Below are positions 9,896 through 20,996 of a stretch of 64,000 bases of DNA, one piece after another (the first letter of the stretch is position 1; each line of letters begins with the position of its first letter). Source of the DNA: Chiridota heheva (lineage: Eukaryota; Echinodermata; Holothuroidea; Apodida; Chiridotidae). Where the stretch lies: contig JAIGNY010002020.1 of NCBI GenBank assembly GCA_020152595.1, forward strand, positions 401,001-465,000. Direction: 5' to 3'. The notes beneath the pieces are model-generated. The model saw only the letters and a list, made by a program, of their open reading frames with translations. It had not been told where the DNA came from and made no database searches. The translations under genes were made by a program, and so were the position numbers.

Positions 9896-11077
9896 ATGGA
9901 GGAGGATACACCAATGATTGATTTTGGGGATGACCTAGCTGATGACCCGGGTGATGACCCGTAGTTGTATGAATTTGACGTAACCGATGATTTCCTTCCG
10001 GATGCACCCACTGCGGCTGAAACTAGCGTTGGTGTTGTTGATTTGTCTAGAGCAGAACAACAACGTGAAGTTGACAAGATTCAGTACGTAGACAAATTTT
10101 ACGCTGATATGAAAATTGCTGGTACTTCAAAGTATGACCTATTTAAGTTGAATTCACTGAGCATAATTTGTATCTTACACACAGGGGTAGTGAGATTCGC
10201 CTTACCAACATTAGGTCTGGTGGATGGATCTTTTTTATTATCAGTCAAGTCACAAAAAGGAGGGGTGGTGGCAATCAGGGAATTATTTGGTGATAGACAA
10301 AATGCTGCTACCAAAATAGAGAATACGGCGTCTAACGTCATTGATGGCACAGATCCCGATGTAATTGCACTGTTGGATGATATCGAACAATTAATAGGGA
10401 AAACAGATGTAACTGTTCAGACTGATGCGGCTCCTACATTACCACTACGGGAGCTCATGGGACTTGACAGGCAGCTTAGAACTATACGAGGAACAATATC
10501 AGCTCAAGAAAGCAAGTTTGTGGAAACTGACCAACAACGCGAAGAGGCAAGAGACCGCCTCGAAGCAACCAGCGATAAACTTGCGAAAAGACAAGTATAC
10601 GCAGAGAGATTGAACAGCTGAATGGAAGGAGGGACGCTCTACAGACTAGCATAGACACACTTCGTGGTGATCTGAAATCTCAGGTACGACTGATACGTGA
10701 CCGTGCCCGTAAGCTTGTATATAGCGACCTTTCTCTGCGAGTTGTTTAGAGAACAGGGTGTGTCGATTGCTTCCATTATAACCGCATTAGGGTTTATGAT
10801 ATCCACTATCATAATGGCACTTGGGCTGGGAGGAGTTTCCGTGCCATCACCACAGCCAACGCCGCCGCCAGATAATGTTGTCAAAGCACTGGGTCGGGTG
10901 GTGAAGCGTTTTGGTAAATGGCGCGGTGCAGCTCTACTGGGCATCATTGGTGGTGCCCTTTCTTTGCTTTTCAATCTAATTGGTGACATATTCACAAAGG
11001 TGGGGAGTCACTTGTGGGCACTTATGCTTGCGGTGGGTGGTGCACTTATCGCATTGGTATCCAGACGGTCAAATTGA
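9896..11077 (+). pseudogene. Coiled-coil membrane protein gene, broken
   Basis: The likely start is ATG 9896, opening an acidic N-terminus with a TAG at 9962-9964. The frame then runs from 9965 to 10621 and contains DLSRAEQQREVDKIQYVDKF and, near its end, a long charged coiled coil. A frameshift near 10600 moves the coil into another frame, and a second shift near 10738 leads into the frame that ends at 11077. That last part contains ELFREQGVSIASIITALG, a proline-rich spacer (PSPQPTPPP) and two or three membrane helices ending VSRRSN. Total length would be about 390 residues. ELFREQGV followed by a membrane helix is a recurrent signature, in my memory, of uncharacterised proteins in invertebrate genomes. 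A structural or membrane-linking role is inference. Confidence 0.6.
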
Positions 11078-11104
11078 ATATATCATATGATATTTAATAC
11101 TACG

Positions 11105-11786
11105 ATGTATTACAGCTTGCATATCGTCACCGGTGAACCCACCAATCTCCAATTCCCGCTCTAGGTAAGCGAAGTAAGAATCAATGATGTGTGCTTTACC
11201 AGTGGTTGGTATAACCTTGATAAGGATCATGGGGTGATGGGTGTTTTTTTCATTTGTTAGTGAAAAGATCAAGCCAATAAAGGTTGAGGCAGGCCTGTAT
11301 AATTTCAATATGATTAAAAGAAGATTAGATAAAGGGATAATCCAAAATAATGCGGGAGGTTTTGATTGAGAGCCGGCTACTGCACTGATCCGTATAAGTG
11401 TGCCAGATGGGATTGCGCTTATTATAAGTGACAATCTCTTAGAGCTATTGGGGTTCGAACTTCCTATTGAAAATGGGGCAATGAACCCAGGTGTGTATAG
11501 GAGTGATCGTGTACCTACCCTTATGATGGATCTTTCCTTAAGCATTCACCTCCGGGAGTTATATGCTTCGCATAACCTTGTTGATGGGCACCCGACGGAT
11601 AGACTTGGCAAATTTCTTGTGCATAAGACTGATATAGGTCGAATGACTCATATACGATATAGTCATCCAAGAATGCATCGACTCGCGAATGATGTGCTGA
11701 ATACCATCACCTTAGAGGTACGAAACAATGGTAAACCTTTTAATAACCACAATCTCCCCATTGAAGTTACATTGTTATTAAAATAA
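11105..11786 (+). pseudogene. Penton-like minor capsid gene, copy 1, broken
   Basis: The reading frame starts at ATG 11105 (MYYSLHIVTGEP) and meets a TAG at about 11162. A frameshift follows near the T-run at 11240-11250 and a TGA at about 11366. The last third is open to the stop at 11786 and includes ISVPDGIALIISDNLLELLG, PGVYRSDRVP, ASHNLVDG and a C-terminal PIEVTLLLK. The LLGF-type motif, the YASHNLVDG strand and the final beta-strand recall the minor capsid (penton-like, single jelly-roll) proteins of Polinton-like elements. Full length would be about 227 residues. It is followed four bases later by a diverged second copy. Confidence 0.55.
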
Positions 11787-11789
11787 TCG

Positions 11790-12461
11790 ATGTATTACAG
11801 CACCGTATCTAGTCACCGGAAAACCAAGAAACCTAGAAACCCCCCTTCAAGTAAAAGAGGTTGGTATCACAGATGTGTTCTTCACCAATGGTTAGTATAA
11901 TCGGAAGGAGCGTGGACTTTTAGAAATTAGATATTCAGAGAGTAAGCAAATTAAAAGAGTTGCCATTGAACTAGGCTTCTATACTTTCAATACACTCAAG
12001 AAAAATGTTGATAGGGAGATAGAAAGAGAAGGAAGAAGAGGTATGTTTTTAGAACAAAACACTTTACAAATCAAATTGGTCATACCGGCTACTTGTAAAG
12101 TCAAGTTCAGCAGTAACTTTCTATATTTCTTGGGAATAAATCTTACGGATGAATGGGTGGGTGCAGGTGTATATAGGAGTGATCACGTGCCTCATATTTT
12201 AAGAGATCTTTCTATATGTATTCACCTTCTGGAATTAGATGTCACTCGAAACTTTGTTGAGGGCCCCCTAGCAATAGACTGGCAAAAATTACTGCTAATG
12301 AAGAAGTAGAGGAAACTACTCACATTACATATTCACACCCCATGATGCATCCTCTTGCTGGAGATGTGTTGAACACCATCGCATTAGAGGTGCGTGATGG
12401 CTATGGCCAACTTATACATAATAATAATTTATCAATTGGAGTAACATTACTATTAAAATAG
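11790..12461 (+). pseudogene. Penton-like minor capsid gene, copy 2, broken
   Basis: This is a diverged tandem copy of the preceding gene. It shares MYYS at the start, YRSDHVP in place of YRSDRVP, THITYSHPMMH in place of THIRYSHPRMH, DVLNTIALEVR in place of DVLNTITLEVR, and the same LLLK end. It has a frameshift soon after the start, a TAG at a site where copy 1 has Trp (GWYN), and another frameshift near 12290. Start-to-start distance is 685 bp, so the unit is a full gene. Many substitutions separate the copies while their motifs are kept. That fits a duplication before the element died, with both copies once under selection. Confidence 0.55.
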
Positions 12462-12463
12462 CA

Positions 12464-13147
12464 ATGAAGGTTGCTGACAACATTTATCCAACATTACTTT
12501 CAGCTCCTCCTGAGGAGGGAGCCAGCAATTTCCGCTTACAACATATGACACAACTAAAAAATTACCTTAAAGCTAAGATTTCTACTTGAGAAGGTCTAAG
12601 CCGCAAATACACACGGGTCTCCCATGGGTTTGAAGCAGTAGACACAGTGCTTATACTAACAACCGTAGGACTTGGTGCATCTGGAATAGGTGTGTTGGCT
12701 ACGATTGTTGCTGCACCAGCAGCGATTGCTATGGAAAGTATTGCTGCTGTGTATGGTGTTGGTAGTGTACTCTGTAATTATTTAAGAACACGGGATGGAT
12801 ATAAAAGTTGCGAAGCTTCGTCAGATTGCAACAATTGCTTCCTCTAAGCTCAACAGCATCGTAGACCTTGTCAGTAAAGCCGTCGAAGAAAAGGACGTTT
12901 TTGCTTCGGAATTTCAGACGGTCGTTGCAGAACTTGAACGTTATAAAGTCTTAAAAGAGAAGGCCTGAGTTGCTAAAAAGACGGGTGAGGATAAAAAAAA
13001 AAACAGCGTCTGGAAGATGGGAAATTAATTGGGCTGGAGGCGCAGCAGGCTATTGCCAAAGCACTGGATGGAGCCTCAAGTAAAGCTTTCAGCGAGATCC
13101 ACCTCCATATTAAAGGCGTCATGATATGTATATATGGCAACATTTAA
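12464..13147 (+). pseudogene. Membrane protein gene with coiled tail, broken
   Basis: The gene starts at ATG 12464, three bases after the stop of the previous gene, with MKVADNIYPTLLSAPPEEGA. A TGA interrupts at 12587-12589. The same frame continues through a glycine/alanine-rich membrane region (TTVGLGASGIGVLATIVAAP) to 12847. A frameshift near 12800 moves the charged helical tail (AKLRQIATIASSKLN, then FQTVVAELERYKVLKEKA) into another frame, which stops at 12966. Further sense-like sequence (KQRLEDGKLIGLEAQQAI) lies in the first frame up to 13147. The N-terminal LPSAP-like motif, the Gly/Ala helix pair and the tail resemble, from memory, a family common in invertebrate element-borne gene sets. 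Function unknown. Confidence 0.55.
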
Positions 13148-14590
13148 ACACATCCCCGGACATATGCCAGAGGCTCCTGTTAGGCAGGATGCTGAGACTG
13201 CGAGTGTGAGTAATCTAACAAAACAGCGGATATACCCAGGCGGATCAGATCCGTACTTCTTGGCAAAGTTGAAAAACGTCTTTAAAAACTACCGAATACA
13301 CAGCGTACATGATGATGCCACTGTGTATAGGTGGCGCACCGACCCTATGATGTTTTGGCAAACGCAGTTAAACTTTGCCCTGTGGATTGCCGCAGATGGA
13401 TGTGGTGTTTCTCCTGAGCAGATGACTAACTACAAAAACTGGACGGTTCGCATGGTATATCACTTTCATGTGTATTACACCATACGGAGAATATTGAAAA
13501 GACTTAAAGTTCGTGTACCAGATGAGGATAACTTTGACCTTTACAATAACTCGTACAGTGACGGGGCGTTAAAATAACTGTGTGAAGAGTTTGGGGTTTC
13601 ACCGGAAGTTACCCAGTGGACCCCACCAGGGGTTCCAAACCAGGGACTAGGGATATCCTGAAAATGGTACTCAACCACTTATCACCCCATCCAGTAGGTG
13701 GCTAACGACATGGCGAAGAAAGGTATCATCCGCGCAAACTTCTACCTCAACAGCAATTACTATGATAAGAAAATCACGTCATTTGGGGACCGAGCAGTGA
13801 TGCTGACCGTCGACTACATCAGTCAACTATCGAATATGGAAACTGCTTACTTAAAAATAATTAAACCAACTAGTGATGGTTTTACAGACCTTGGTATCAC
13901 CTATATCAACAACAGCATTCGTGTTCTTGTGTGGGCTGTTTTAGGTGCTCAAGCACAAACTCACAGTCCAATTCTTGGTGGTCTGGATGCTCAGCAACAA
14001 TTTATTCGTAATGTTGAGGATGCGGTGGCTGCTCCTATTGATCTCCCATCTTCAATTTAACGTTATCAAGATACAATGACCTACGCCTCAACTCCTTTAG
14101 ATTTCAGTTTGGGTCAAGATTTGTACATGATTCCTAGCAATATGCTTTTGCGTATAGATACCCAAATTGGCTACAACAATAATACTATGGTTGCTAAAGA
14201 ACTTGCTTTAGGTAAGCACCATAATATAAATTTAATCACAGCCCCAGAACCTCCAGTTCTTGATTTGGGGGTAGAACACGGCAGCCTACCGGATCCAAAA
14301 CTCCCAGCTCCGGGGGTCGGCAGCCTATCAGATACAGTTCCTGGGGTCGGCAGCCTACCAGATACAGTTCCAGGGGTCGGCAGCCTACCAGATCCGGGGT
14401 CGGCAGCCTACCAGATCCGGGGTCGGCAGCCTACCAGATCCGGGGTCGGCAGCCTACCAGATCAGGGGCTCGGCAGCCTACCGGGTGGGGTGGATGATAC
14501 ACTAGAAGCTAAAATGAAACAAAATAGCATTATCGTTTGTTGTCATCGGCGCTTTAATTCTGGGGTTATATATAAAAACTACAAATAAAA
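13134..14590 (+). pseudogene. Large structural-type protein gene with four internal stops
   Basis: Three open stretches, 13134-13577, 13698-14060 and 14076-14588, are all in one frame. They are separated by TAA 13575, TGA 13659, TAG 13695 and TAA 14058, so they are one gene of about 485 codons and not three. The N-terminus is MATFKHIPGHMPEAPVRQ. A conserved-looking middle contains MVYHFHVYYTIRRILKRL, and after the first stop the frame still reads LCEEFGVSPEV. The C-terminal third is a Pro/Gly-rich repeat (GVGSLPDT) built from a minisatellite. A hydrophobic helix ([16 protein letters not shown]) is found at the very end in a shifted frame, from about 14531. A C-terminal membrane anchor is thus likely in the ancestor. 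The start overlaps the previous gene by 14 bases. Role in the virion is inferred from context only. Confidence 0.55.
14279..14483 (+). repeat. 23/30-bp minisatellite inside viral-block gene
   Basis: Seven or eight copies of a unit containing GGTCGGCAGCCTACCAGAT. Early units are 30 bp and keep the frame, while the later ones are 23 bp and rotate it. The GSLPD peptide therefore changes to SAAYQI, then GRQPTRS, and returns to GSLPD after three units. Confidence 0.85.
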
Positions 14591-14606
14591 AATATAAAAA
14601 TAAGAT

Positions 14607-14930
<324 letters not shown>

Positions 14931-16620
14931 CTGTCATAAATTTTTATAGTGGTGGCCCAGGTGTGTGAAAAAAAAAAAAAAAAAAAAAAAAAAATAAGTG
15001 CACCAGTCCGATTAGTAAAAACGAGGAGTTTGTATTACTTTAACGAATAGTGGGTTAATTAATGAAAGATGCAGTACATCTGAAAATGAAAGAACACATA
15101 TCCCGAAACACCGCAAATGATTCAGCTATTTCCAAAAAACTTTTCACAGTATATACTAAAATAGCAGTATGAACTGAGTAAATATTGGTTTACTGCATAA
15201 GTCTTACAAGGCGTGAAATGAGATCAAGTGTGTTACTTACATTGTGTGAAATGAGGTCAAGTGGAAGTATGTGTTAAATATTTATTGTTATGCAAATAGA
15301 GTATCTAGAATATCTTTTTGTGATTTACTTTAAAAGATAAGTAAATATTTGGGTGTAAAAAATAACTAAACAATTGGATATATACAATCAAACAATTTTT
15401 TGTATGAAAATATTGGAAGGGTAAATTGTAATGACGTTTATGAATAACTGTAATGTGTACACTGCTAATATTAGTATTGTATAATGTAATGAGGTGTTAT
15501 AAACGGTTTCAGAACGACGAATGATTGCTCCGGGACAGAGCACTCGAGGAGTCTGCTGAAGTACAAATTGATGGCCGATGGTGACATGTTGGACTGTTGA
15601 TCCCACGTGGCAAAGTTACATAGGCTAGGAGAGTGATAGAATCTGTAAATAGGTGCACTTATAGGAACATGAACTAAAAAAGGCAGAAGCGAACAGAGGT
15701 TGTAGTTAAAAAGTGGATCCTGCCTTTTTCCCACGAGAGAGAGTTTTGCTGTTCTTTTATTTATTGTTAAAAGATAAAATTATTGAAAATATTGAAAATA
15801 TTTTTCTATCATAAATTTATATAAAGTGCCCAGTCCACCAAGTGAAATAGAAAACAATCGCAAAAATATCCCAGAACCAAAACGACCGCAAAAGTGTCCC
15901 AGAACCAGTGGAAACAAAAACGACGCAAAAATGACCGCAAAAGTGTTCCAGAACCCCCCTTTTATATACTACTGGTTGGCCCAACGTATGATTGCCAACA
16001 CTACGCAACGCCAAGGTATATTGCCAACTGGTATACATATACATTCAAGTGCGCCAATGTTGGCTCAACGTAGTATGCTATCTGGGAAGCAAGCTCACGG
16101 GGAAAATTTTTCCCCGAGCCCCCCGCCACTGATCATCAGATCATGATGAATTTTGCAAATGTTTCTTATGTTAACTTTACAATATAATGTTCTTTGAAAG
16201 TGAACATGAATATCCGCATTATAGACCTACCTTCACTCATTAAAAACAATCTAATGACTGTCAGTGATTGAAATTTAAGGAAAATTTCTACTTATTCATA
16301 AAACAAATTCAAACTTTTATTATAGCTATAACTCGTAAAGAGCTGCTTTTGACGTACAGATGTTCATAATTTAAAGTGCTTTCTGTTGAATGTAAAATGA
16401 TTGATCAATTTCATCTCCAAAACAAATAATGCCTGCTGCCGGTGAGGTGAAATTCTCTCAGGCAGTCAGGTAGGCAGTTTTCTTCTTCTTCAAATGGGAT
16501 ATATGTTAACTGGTTAATTATTATATTTTACACCCTCACCCACCCCCTCCCCCAAGTCAAAATGATCTACTAACGTACCTGTTCGTCGACCTCTAAATTA
16601 AACCTTTGACAAATTGACGC
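14931..16620. other. Spacer without recognised gene
   Basis: A run of 28 A's lies near 14970. A stretch of about 35 bases containing TCATAAATTT at 14926-14960 is repeated in diverged form at 15800-15835. A minus-strand frame at 15471-15734 has one hydrophobic segment but no usable splice sites, so it was not called. Otherwise no gene is seen. Confidence 0.4.
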
Positions 16621-16627
16621 CTCCCTG

Positions 16628-16900
16628 ATTTTTGGTCGTGACTCTCAAGCCACCAATCTAGTAATGCAATCTCCATAAGTTTAAATTCCGCCATCTTTGA
16701 TACCCCAACGTGTCAATTTTAGAATAATTACAAACGTTTAATAAATAAAATTTATGACTTCCATATATATTTTTTTAAAGTGAAATTTAACACTACGTAA
16801 TTAAGTTTTCAAAGTTAGGACCAGGAGGAAATACAAAATACAAGAAGAAGGCTCTGTAAAAGGGCCTGTCGTGGCATTAACATATTTATTACAATATTGG
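16628..16900 (+). mobile_element. MITE-like repeat, partial copy
   Basis: This shares GCCATCTTTG, AGAATAATTACAAACGTTT and a GGTCGTG-containing end with the copies at 17.67, 19.55 and 20.32 kb. No coding capacity was recognised. It is a member of a local non-autonomous repeat family. Confidence 0.5.
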
Positions 16901-17667
16901 ATGAAAATAATACTAGCTTAAAGCAACCTTTTTTTAGTAGAAAGTTTAGTAATTAAACAGTTACAATATGAAACAAATGCAAAAAGACATGACGAAGAAC
17001 TTCTTAAAGGCCGTCTATCGTGATTAAAATGTGGCGTCGTACATTTTATTCCAAACGATACTGATTGGCCTATTAATGCAAGTGCACATTGTACCATTGC
17101 GTTTCGACCAATCATTGCACAGGAATTGAAACCTATTTACTATCGCGTTAGAGACGATAACTGGCCTTTAACTTTGATTTTTTTTTTTGCGTGTAATATA
17201 TGAAAAACCTAAAAAGGACTGGTCATGACCAAGAAACGCCTGCTCAGCGGAAGGCAACGGGGGCAAGAAGTGCTCTTCGTAGATTTTGGTTTGCTTTCAA
17301 AACGTTATTTACGCCGCTGGCATGATAGACATGGGGCTATGTTACTTCAAAATATGCCATTTTATGCTGTAAACGAAAAAAAGAGAGAGAGGTTTTGGTA
17401 ATCTAAAAGTGTCATTTATCTTCATTCGCTTCCACCAATGGCATGCAACCTCCATGCGTTCCCGATCATTTTCAACAGTCGCGTGACTCATAGGACCCTT
17501 GATGACATGCTCTCTTTTAAGAATCGATACTTGGCATTTTTTTCCATGCCAGTTTCTCGCGCAAGACTACCTGGTCTTTAAGATTGACCAGGGAGTTGTT
17601 ACCTACAACTCCCTAGATTGACCAGTTAAGATCAATTCCGGGAAACAAAGAACCGCCAAACAGTAAC

Positions 17668-18270
17668 GCTTTCGGTCGTGGCTCTGGCTAAGCACATGCT
17701 GAAAATCCGCCATCTTTGGTACTTCAACTTGCAAATCTTAGAGAATAATTACAAACGTTTGTAAATCAAAGTAATGATTTGATATATTTAGATGTGAAAA
17801 GTGATTAGGCCTACATGATTATTTTTTCAAAGTAGGAATCAGAAAGAAATTAATGTATTACAAATATAATAGGATTCTATTAAAAGTCCAATATATAACA
17901 CGTGTTGGGCACTACCATTTTAGAATAAGGTGTACAAAATGTGTGTTGTCCGGTTCCGCTTGTTTACATGGTAATAAAAAACGACGAATTGTGAATATCA
18001 AACTCCTAGGTTGACGTATATACTTGAATGTGTCAAAACATTGTATTCATTATGTTCTTTGTGACTGCGTAGAACCAGATGCAACTGAAGGAATACGCAG
18101 GACGTGGATTAAATTGAAAGTAAACCAAAATCCTATCATTGCAACATGGCAATGGAATTGAAAAGAAAAAAAAGGATTTGCAAGAATCTTTATTCGGAAC
18201 TTTATTCCTAAGTCTATGGCCACGACAAGGCCTTTTGAAAGGGCTTTGCTTGTAGACTCCCTGGTCAAAA
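17668..18270 (+). mobile_element. MITE-like repeat copy 1
   Basis: The copy begins with TTCGGTCGTGGCTCTGG and ends near GGCCACGACAAGGCC, so its ends are inverted versions of a GGCCACGACC-like sequence. Internal landmarks (GCCATCTTTGGTA, ACAAACGTTTG, GATTCTATTAAAAG, GCAATGGAATTGAAAAG, CTTTATTCGG) recur in the same order in the reversed copy at 19.55-20.31 kb. It contains no intact frame. Confidence 0.6.
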
Positions 18271-19095
18271 CAATGGATTAACCTTTATTTGCATCAATTA
18301 ACCAAGTTCTACACGAATTCAATCGAGTGCCAATCAACATTTAAAACAGCTGATTGACAGAATAAAGAGGAAAATGACTTTGCGAATGTGCAAAACCGCC
18401 ATCATGCCATCCGGAGCCGGAAAAAGCCTTGTTTCTTTTAATTTAAAAAAAATGTTATTCTCATTAATTATCTGTTTAAAGCTCTGAAAAAATATATTAT
18501 GATAATAAATATGTTCTGCTATGTTTCTGAATAATAAAAGCACATGCTTAAATCACATCGTAGAAGTGGCTATTAAAATTACTGATTGGCAACGGAGAGT
18601 TTGGTGAAAATTACTTAAACATTGCCGAATTACATGAAATTCGCAAAAAATTACAATGCCACACGTTTTGTATTCAAAAATGTTGAAATTATTCGCACTG
18701 TGATAAGCTTCAGGCATTGGCGGATTTTTGTTTTGAAGGTGTGTGTAAGTGAGAGGGGGGGGGGAGACATGAGCGGCGAGAGGTATTTTTGATGGGGGAA
18801 GGGGGGGGGGGGGAGGGGTAACCAATAGTGTGTAGCCGTATGGCGACTTTGTTTTGCGTGTAGCACTTATTACACATTATACACAGTCTTGAATTCTGTT
18901 TTGTTGTTTTTTTGCTCAAAAACAAAAACACTAACTTTCCAGTAAAACTTGCTCACCTGTGCTCACCTGCAGGGCGAAACATATATTTTTGATATGTAAT
19001 TTTTTATTGCGTTTTTTTTATTGGAGGGCATAGCCCATGCCACCCCCCATCCCCCCTCAAATCCTGGCTATACCAGTGGCTTCAAGACATAACCT
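18271..19095. other. Spacer, G-rich simple sequence
   Basis: No gene recognised. The stretch has long G runs around 18755-18820, which create proline-rich minus-strand frames that are artefacts, and a CAGTGG-type end in reverse near 19064. Confidence 0.5.
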
Positions 19096-19096
19096 A

Positions 19097-19336
<240 letters not shown>

Positions 19337-19418
19337 CACTACATTTTAGTTGCATCTTCTTTTTATGAAATGAAAAATTCAATATATTTTTCAATTTCTC
19401 AATTTATGGTGGATTTTT

Positions 19419-19547
19419 TAGCACGAACTCTGCAATACTAGCCTTTAGACTTGCCGTGTCATAGCACGAACTCTGCAATACTAGCCTATACACTAGCCGT
19501 GTCGTAGCACGAAGTTTGCAATACTAGTCTATATACTTGTCGTGTCA
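19419..19547. repeat. 43-bp tandem repeat, 3 copies
   Basis: Copies start at 19419, 19462 and 19505, an exact 43-base period, each beginning TAGCACGAA and containing GCAATACTAG. The core resembles the end of the neighbouring MITE-like copy (GCAATACTAGACC near 20283), so the array may be an amplified element terminus. Confidence 0.8.
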
Positions 19548-19548
19548 T

Positions 19549-20315
19549 AAGGGCCACGACTGAAAAAAAACCCGTTAAAAATATAATGCGATTCTATTCA
19601 AAGTGCAATTTACAATATTTGGGCAGTACCATTATAGACAAGCATAGACCTTTCGAAAGGATCGGTCGTGGCCGTAGACTTCAGAAAACAGACGCCCTAT
19701 TAGCTGATTAATAAGTTCCGAATAAAGGCTCTTGCAAATACCTTAATTCAATTCCATTGCCATAATTTTGGTTTGGCCAAATAAAATGAAGTATTTCGAC
19801 AAAGTTTGAAAGGTGAATACAATTTCACTCCAGATAGTGTCCCGCTACTTCACATTTATTCTAGCTTTCTGCCCAATCCACCAGTTCTATCAGATTATAT
19901 CCTTTCACAAAGAATATAATGTTTTGACGCATACGTCAATCTAGGTTGCAGGATATTCGCAGTTCGTTGCATAACAATGCAAACAACCCGACAACTCACA
20001 TGCCCGAAATAATCTTTCTTCTCACGCATTTTGTTAACCTTTTTTATTTACAATGGTAGTGCATATTGTAAACTGGACATTAAATAGAATCCCATTATAT
20101 TTTTAATGATTTTTTTACCTGTTGATTCCTATTTGGAAGAAAAAAATCACGCAGTATAAAGTTTCACATTTTGTAAGTCATATAAAAAAAAAAAACATCA
20201 GATTGATTTACAAACGTTATTAATCATTATAAAATTGTCAAGTTCGTGTATCAAAGATGGCGGATTTTCAGCATGTTCTCAGCAATACTAGACCTGTAGT
20301 GAGGGCCACTACAGA
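19549..20315 (-). mobile_element. MITE-like repeat copy 2, inverted
   Basis: Read on the minus strand, this copy follows the same order of landmarks as copy 1: GCCATCTTTGATAC, ACGTTTGTAAATC, GATTCTATTTAATG, TTGACGTATGCGTCAAAA, GCAATGGAATTGAA and CTTTATTCGG. The end is GGGCCACGACTGAAAA at 19549. There is no intact frame. Confidence 0.6.
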
Positions 20316-20876
20316 AAAATATGAACAAAATGCGTGAGAAGAAAGATTATTTCTGGCCAAGTTGAAACAAAGAACCCAATTATAGATATTGAGGAAGTAT
20401 TATATGACAAAATACGAATATAAAACTCCTGGACTGACGTATATTTCAATACGTCACACCATGGGCTGGATTTGCCTAACGAAAGTGGGAGGGGAAGGGG
20501 TCACAAAATTATGTAAGATGCAAACAAATCACCATACAAAAGATACAAATTCGGAAAAATGTGTGTGTGTGAAGGAGGGGGGTTCTTTTTGACTGGAATG
20601 AACCAGAACAACTCCCTGATAGAACTGAAGGACTAGGCAGGAAGTGGATTAAATGTGAAGTAATGGGTTAAAGAGTCTGGCATGTCTATGGAGTGAGATT
20701 GTTTTGGCCAAACCAAACTCGTATCATTGCAAAATGCAATGGAATTGAAAAGTGTATTTTTAAGAGCCTTTATTCCCCATATTTGGCCTTTCATAATAGG
20801 GCTTCTTTATTCTAAAGTCTGCGGCTCCGACCAGCCCTTTTAAAAGGAATATGCTTGTTCCAGTACTATAGCTTGT
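20316..20876 (+). mobile_element. MITE-like repeat copy 3, partial
   Basis: This contains the 3' two-thirds of the family (GCGTGAGAAGAAAGATTATT, CTGACGTATATTTC, GATAGAACTGAAGGACTAGG, GCAATGGAATTGAAAAG, CCTTTATTCC). It ends a few bases from the splice donor of receptor gene A exon 4, so the element sits immediately downstream of that exon in the intron. Confidence 0.55.
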
Positions 20877-20882
20877 ACTTAC

Positions 20883-20996
20883 TCAGTATGCTGCGCTGTT
20901 TGGCCCCCGTTATCCTCTCGGATCAACGACATGAAAATCGAACATGAGACAGCGACTGTGACACTGGATGTGAACCAGATGACAGCATGATACCAC
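20883..20996 (-). CDS. GPR143-like gene A, exon 4
   Basis: 114 bases, phase 2 to phase 2, with a CAG acceptor (20999-20997) and a GTAAGT donor (20882-20877). It codes helix 4 (YHAVIWFTSSVTVAVSCSIF) and the start of the second luminal loop. It corresponds to gene B exon 4. The donor lies next to a MITE-like copy. Confidence 0.75.

Larger units (their letters stand above)
9165..14600 (+). mobile_element. Decayed Polinton/adintovirus-like structural gene block
   Basis: Seven closely spaced plus-strand genes lie between about 9.18 and 14.59 kb with gaps of only a few to a few dozen bases, unlike the sparse host DNA around them. Their predicted products include small one-helix membrane proteins, a coiled-coil protein with C-terminal membrane helices, two related penton-like proteins and a larger protein with a C-terminal membrane helix. 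I recall similar uncharacterised gene sets from other invertebrate genomes, next to capsid genes of Polinton/adintovirus-like elements. The family name is therefore inference. Nearly every gene has in-frame stops or frameshifts, so the block is dead. No polymerase, integrase, protease, packaging ATPase, major capsid gene or terminal inverted repeat was recognised. A poly(A)/(TA)n tract follows on the right. Confidence 0.6.

Noticed and set aside
13134-14588. Three separate viral-block genes
   Set aside because: All three stretches share one frame and are separated only by nonsense codons, so they were merged as one broken gene.
15471-15734. Minus-strand frame with one hydrophobic segment that looked like helix 5 of receptor gene A
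   Set aside because: The only nearby acceptor gives the wrong phase and runs into a stop; the key NP..Y motif is absent.
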